A DNA stretch of 64,000 bases from Chamaecyparis obtusa (lineage: Eukaryota; Streptophyta; Pinopsida; Cupressales; Cupressaceae): the NCBI GenBank assembly GCA_027943335.1, contig BSBK01009267.1, positions 400,001 to 464,000 on the forward strand. The letters are read 5' to 3'. Below, in pieces: positions 59,822-64,000 of the stretch. Every line of letters starts with the position of its first letter. The stretch's first letter is position 1. The notes under the pieces are model-generated. The model made no database searches. It saw only the letters and a list, made by a program, of their open reading frames with translations, and was not told the origin of the DNA. The translations under genes and the position numbers were made by a program.

Positions 59822-62280
59822 TGCATAAAACCAAATACAATAACTGGGTGGGTGAACATGGTGGCTTCTTGTCCATCTCTTCATCATTTCTATCAACCAC
59901 ATGAAGAGTTTTATATATTTGTGGAATAATTTTAAACCAATGTCACTGTCATCTCTTTCATTTTGATGGAGTTTTGTTTTATTGATAGTTAGTTTTTGTC
60001 CTAAGAAAATTATCATTTTGTTATCTTAAAGTAATTTCTTCATAGAATTAAAAGTAGCTATCTAAGATGATATGACACATTTTTCAGCCTATGGAAGATT
60101 GTCCACATTCTGCCAAATAGTCTATGTGTCTAGTCTATCCTTTGACATTTTGGCAAAAACCAACCCACATGACCTATTTATGTAGAGACATTTTATATAA
60201 ATATCAAGCAAGGGGCTGAAAATGAAAATAAATCTTAACTAGCTTCAATATTTTTTTTCATTGAGTAGGCTTCAAAAAATTGGGTTTGGAGCTATTGCAC
60301 TAGCTTTGCAACATCGATATATTTTAGATGTATTATTTCTCTTATTACAAATTGATTGAAGTAGCAGAAGAGAGACTGGTTTGGTTCTTCACATTTATAA
60401 AAGACTTCATCTTCAACAAGGTTATGTAATATTTTTCCTTGCAAGCTATGTCTTTTTTTAAGAATTTCGATTGGCATTTTTTATAGAATGACACAAAGTG
60501 TGCGAGATGCTAAGATAAATTGCTTAGCATGATTTTAGGGAATTTTATTTAGAATTTTCACATAAGCCTATCATTTTTTGTTGCATTTCAATTAATACTA
60601 GAATAGTTCTCTTGCTATTTGCTAAAAATTTTCAACTTAGTTTTGTATCTAAATGTCTAGTGATAGAGGAGGAATTGATTATGAATAATTTTTAAGCTAC
60701 TTTAATTATTCCTTTTGAATTTAATGTAGTAATTATAGGTCATTTCTTCATTTTATGATAGATGAAAAAGTAAACACTCTTTCTTAAAATTTATAAGTGA
60801 ATGGCTTCACTACAGGCCTCTTCTGGGATTGGGATTTCTCTAGCCGCACATTTCTATATAAATGTTCCTCTATGAATCCATAATCATGTAGGGGTTTCAT
60901 ATTACAATGGCCAGTTTTGCAAAGATCGGGCCACTCTTTGAACTCATGATAGGACATTCTTGGAGGTGACTCTCAGTGGTGTCACCATAGGGTTTGATTG
61001 GGTTGGAAACCATTGTGTGAGGCATCTTTCAACCACATTGTCACTTGCTATTTGGTGTGCCAAATGGTTTAAGGGAGTCAGGCAACATATGGATATCAGG
61101 GATGCCCCTACAATGCACAATCTATATGAAATCATGATTTGACCCAAAGAATTTCCCTACAACAACTATGATAATATTTCAACAAAAATTAGAGATGAAA
61201 AATGATGTAGAAAAAGTCAGGAATGGCCAAAAAGGTGAAAATTAGGCTTTTATATGGAATTCTTTATCTCTTATCTTTAGATCAATTGATCCTTGATCAC
61301 ACGATCAAAAATTATTTGTAATGTCTTTTGAATGAATAGAATATTGTATTTCTTTTAAAGAAATTTTTGTCTTATTAAATTTCTTCATTAAGTACTATTA
61401 AATTTCTTCATTTAGTACAGATCTGGATCTATTATTTAATCTTTTATTTGGTATTAGAGCCTCATTGATCATATTTGCTAGAATAAATTGTTGAAGAGTA
61501 AAGAAGGACACCAAGAAGATATCGTTGTTGCAATAAAAAAAGAAAATCATATTTTTATGAAGCTTCCAATATTTGACAAAACACATCATTGTATTTTTTT
61601 TATTAGAAAGCTACCAAAAAGATAGATCAAAGCCAAACAAACCATGCAATATAAGGGTAAGTACAGAAAGATGGGGGGCCAAAACGGAGGTATAAGATGC
61701 CACTTTTCTTTTTTTTTTTTTCTAAAATCAACAAATTTTGAACTTCGACAAGAAAATCAAGATAGTTACACTCAAAATTTGAATATGAAACAAGAACAAG
61801 AGTTGTAGTATTATGAATCTCTAGTTTCTAAACTAATGATATTCTTTTTAAATTGTTTGAGATTAAGGGTATCAAAAAAGGGGAGCATACAAAGTGCTCC
61901 TATTTTTTGTAAAAAGAATATAACATAGTGTATGGTGTGCTCTCCCTAAAATTACAACTTTTATTTTGATTTTTTTAATCACTCTAGTGAGGATTTAGTT
62001 AACATCACATAGTTTGTTCGAGATTTTTTAGCTAATTTTTTATGAATGTGTGATTTTTTATGAACTTTCAATGTGGACAAATCCTGAAAGCATAAAATTT
62101 GAGCGTGCTCCCACTAGAAAATGTTTTTGATTAAGTAAAATAGGTTTTACAGGGTTCTTGAAAGCCACAGCAAAAATAAAGAGGCATTTAAAATTTTAGA
62201 AAGTAGCTTAAGTAGAACAACCATGAAATAGGCCACAAATAGGCCAAACACCTTGTAACCACAGCAAAATTGAACTGATC
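59822..62280. other. 3' flank of CPS copy B and intergenic DNA
   Basis: The first ~150 bases align with the 3' flank of copy A, so the duplicated block reaches at least about 59960. The rest is AT-rich. TGGTATTAGAGCC near 61452 resembles a Copia primer site, but I could not define LTR borders beside it. From about 61590 the sequence may be the 3' UTR of the LINE to the right. Confidence 0.5.
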
Positions 62281-62289
62281 AAAAAGGCA

Positions 62290-64000
62290 AAAATTGAAAA
62301 GAAAGCACCCGGGGCCAGGATATTGCTACCATGACACTGTCTTTCTCTACCTCCCATTTGTGTCTTTCCTCTGTCTTCTTGCTAGCTTTGATGTTGGCAT
62401 TTCACTGGTAAATCTTAGGCCTGGTGATTACTCTATTTCTCATAGCAATCAAGCTTTGTCTTCTATTCTTCCTTTGCACTGGATATCTTTTCTTAGGAAA
62501 GAATACCTAGAAAGCGTGCCGGGGGGACACATGATTAGTAGCCTTTCTATCCCTCCAGTACTTGTCCTTAATAGATGACACTTTCAAAAATCCCCTTTAC
62601 TTATCATTATGATTTTTTATGATTCTCTCATTACTTTGGAGTCTTTCCTTGTCAAGGAGATCCATCACTTCACTTGGAATATATTCACCTTATTGCCATA
62701 TCATCTTAGCATCCTTCATGATAGCCAAGTTGACAAACCAATCAGCTACACTATTGGTTTCCCTGGACACGTGAGAAATGTACACCTTTTCAAAAGAATT
62801 AAGAATCACGCAGGTTTCTTCAATCATGTTAGATATCGTCCAAGATGGAGAGTGGTTGAGGTTTAAGCAATTGATGATGTTCATCGAATCTCCTTCAAGC
62901 CAGAGCTTCTTAACCCCAATTTCTTAGGAAATTTTGGTGACTTGGAGAGATGCATAAGCTTTACCAAAGTGGTTGGATTGAGAGCCCAGAGGTAAACTAA
63001 TAGTCGCAAGGCAAAAACCAAAGTTGTCTTTGATTATCCCTCCACTACTAGCCTGACCAGGGTTCCCTTTGGCAGCTCTGTCAAAGTTGGCTTTCACCCA
63101 GCCAGTCGGAGGATAGCTCCAAGTACAGTTCTATCTTTTCTCCTTGGTTGCTTCTTGAGCCTTTCCTGCAAGATGGTTAGTTCTTCCACAAAAGAAATAG
63201 TTTTCCTTAATAGCATGTTGGATTTTTTCAAAAATTATTTTAGGGGGAGAAGAACAATCATAGAAAATGTGATTATTGAACTCTTTCCAGACTCCCCAGC
63301 AAAGGTGAGGAAGGATCTAGGTGCAAAATAACCAGAAGTCTAGGTTAAACATTTTGAAAGCCCATTGAGAAAAGAGATCATGGAAAGACAGGGGAAAACA
63401 CCAAGATAAATCCAGGGCCAAGAAAAGATATTTCCATATGTTACTTACAAAAGAGTAGTGAATAAATAAGTGATCCATTGTTTCCTCTTGACATCTACAA
63501 AGAACACACCTGTTGGAGATTTGGAAGCCACACTTGATGAGATTATCAACTATGAGGATATGGTTCTAGAGCAGGAACTAGAAGAAAACATTAATTTTGG
63601 GTATAAGGCTTGGAATCTAGGCTTTGGCCCATAGTGATTTAGCTTCTTGAATTTGAGGTATCTGCAAGGAATAGGTAGAGGCCACAGTGTAAATATCATC
63701 TGGAGAATCTTCCCATATGATCTCATCCTCAACAGAAGAGAGAGAGAGAGAGAGACCGCATTGAGGGCTTTCATCAAAGGAATCAGATCCTGAGAGATCT
63801 AGGAGAGATCCACCAAATTGTCATCCCTTCCATAGTTTCTAACTTGGGGCCCGTAAATTTGGGTACAGACATGTCTCCAGGCATAGAAAGTCTCAAATTC
63901 TCTCAAACAGCCCATCTAGAGCCAATTGTCATTCCAGAAGTTGACAGCTTGTCCATTCCTAATCTTCCATCTAGCTTTGGCTTTAGCCAACTCCTTAGCA
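62290..64000 (-). mobile_element. LINE fragment (zf-RVT and RNase H), running off the window
   Basis: On the minus strand, from the window edge: KARWKIRNGQAVNFWND, a decayed zinc-finger region near 63500, then RNase H with GWVKANFDRAAKGNPGQASS (about 63080), KLWLEGDSMNIINCLNLN and SHVSRETNSVADWFVNLAIM (about 62710). The first catalytic Asp of DGAAKGN is kept as NFDRAAKGNP. It is the same LINE type as 15102-25443. Stops and frameshifts are frequent. The 5' part lies outside the window, and no ORF3 could be traced downstream. Confidence 0.85.
63737..63754. repeat. (AG)9 microsatellite
   Basis: A perfect dinucleotide run of nine AG units inside the LINE fragment. Confidence 0.9.

Overview
The window looks like nuclear DNA of a seed plant with a large, repeat-rich genome. 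A conifer or other gymnosperm is my best guess, but this is inference: the plant genes are split by AT-rich introns and most of the rest is nested retrotransposon. I see no bacterial operons, CRISPR array, rRNA gene or tRNA gene.

The only host genes are two head-to-tail copies of a class II diterpene cyclase (copalyl diphosphate synthase, CPS) on the + strand. Copy A (about 108-6692) has every splice site and an open frame across the 13 exons visible here, including the DIDD active-site motif; its first exon lies left of the window. Copy B (about 12783-59821) has the same exons spread over 47 kb and is a pseudogene. A Copia element sits inside its exon 2, the DIDD motif has become AVDD, five in-frame stops and a 4-base deletion are present, and two splice acceptors are lost. 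Copy B's big intron also took a full-length LINE, and a late intron took a solo LTR.

The 29.3 kb block inside copy B exon 2 is a nest of four elements. (1) A minus-strand Copia element, 13107-42437, has two 1.65 kb LTRs, a tRNA-Met-type primer site, a polypurine tract and a near-perfect 5-bp target duplication. (2) A 5'-truncated plus-strand LINE, 15102-25443, lies in its 3' part and carries an unusual extra ORF after RNase H. (3) A partly deleted Gypsy element, 15204-20027, lies inside that LINE. (4) A second Gypsy element, 29356-39929, lies in the Copia gag-pol region. Its LTRs carry a captured fragment of the 26S proteasome ATPase RPT2, and its coding part has an extra RNase H domain between protease and reverse transcriptase. 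All these elements contain stops or frameshifts.

Between the CPS copies (7.1-12.6 kb) is AT-rich DNA with old LINE-ORF1 and Copia-RT remnants. The right end (62.3-64 kb) is part of another minus-strand LINE. The most novel-looking signals are the RPT2 capture inside an LTR, an array of similar GCATGATCGCATG-type hairpins shared by three otherwise different LTRs, the shifted RNase H domain, and the LINE with a downstream third ORF. No search was run; family names come from motifs read by eye.
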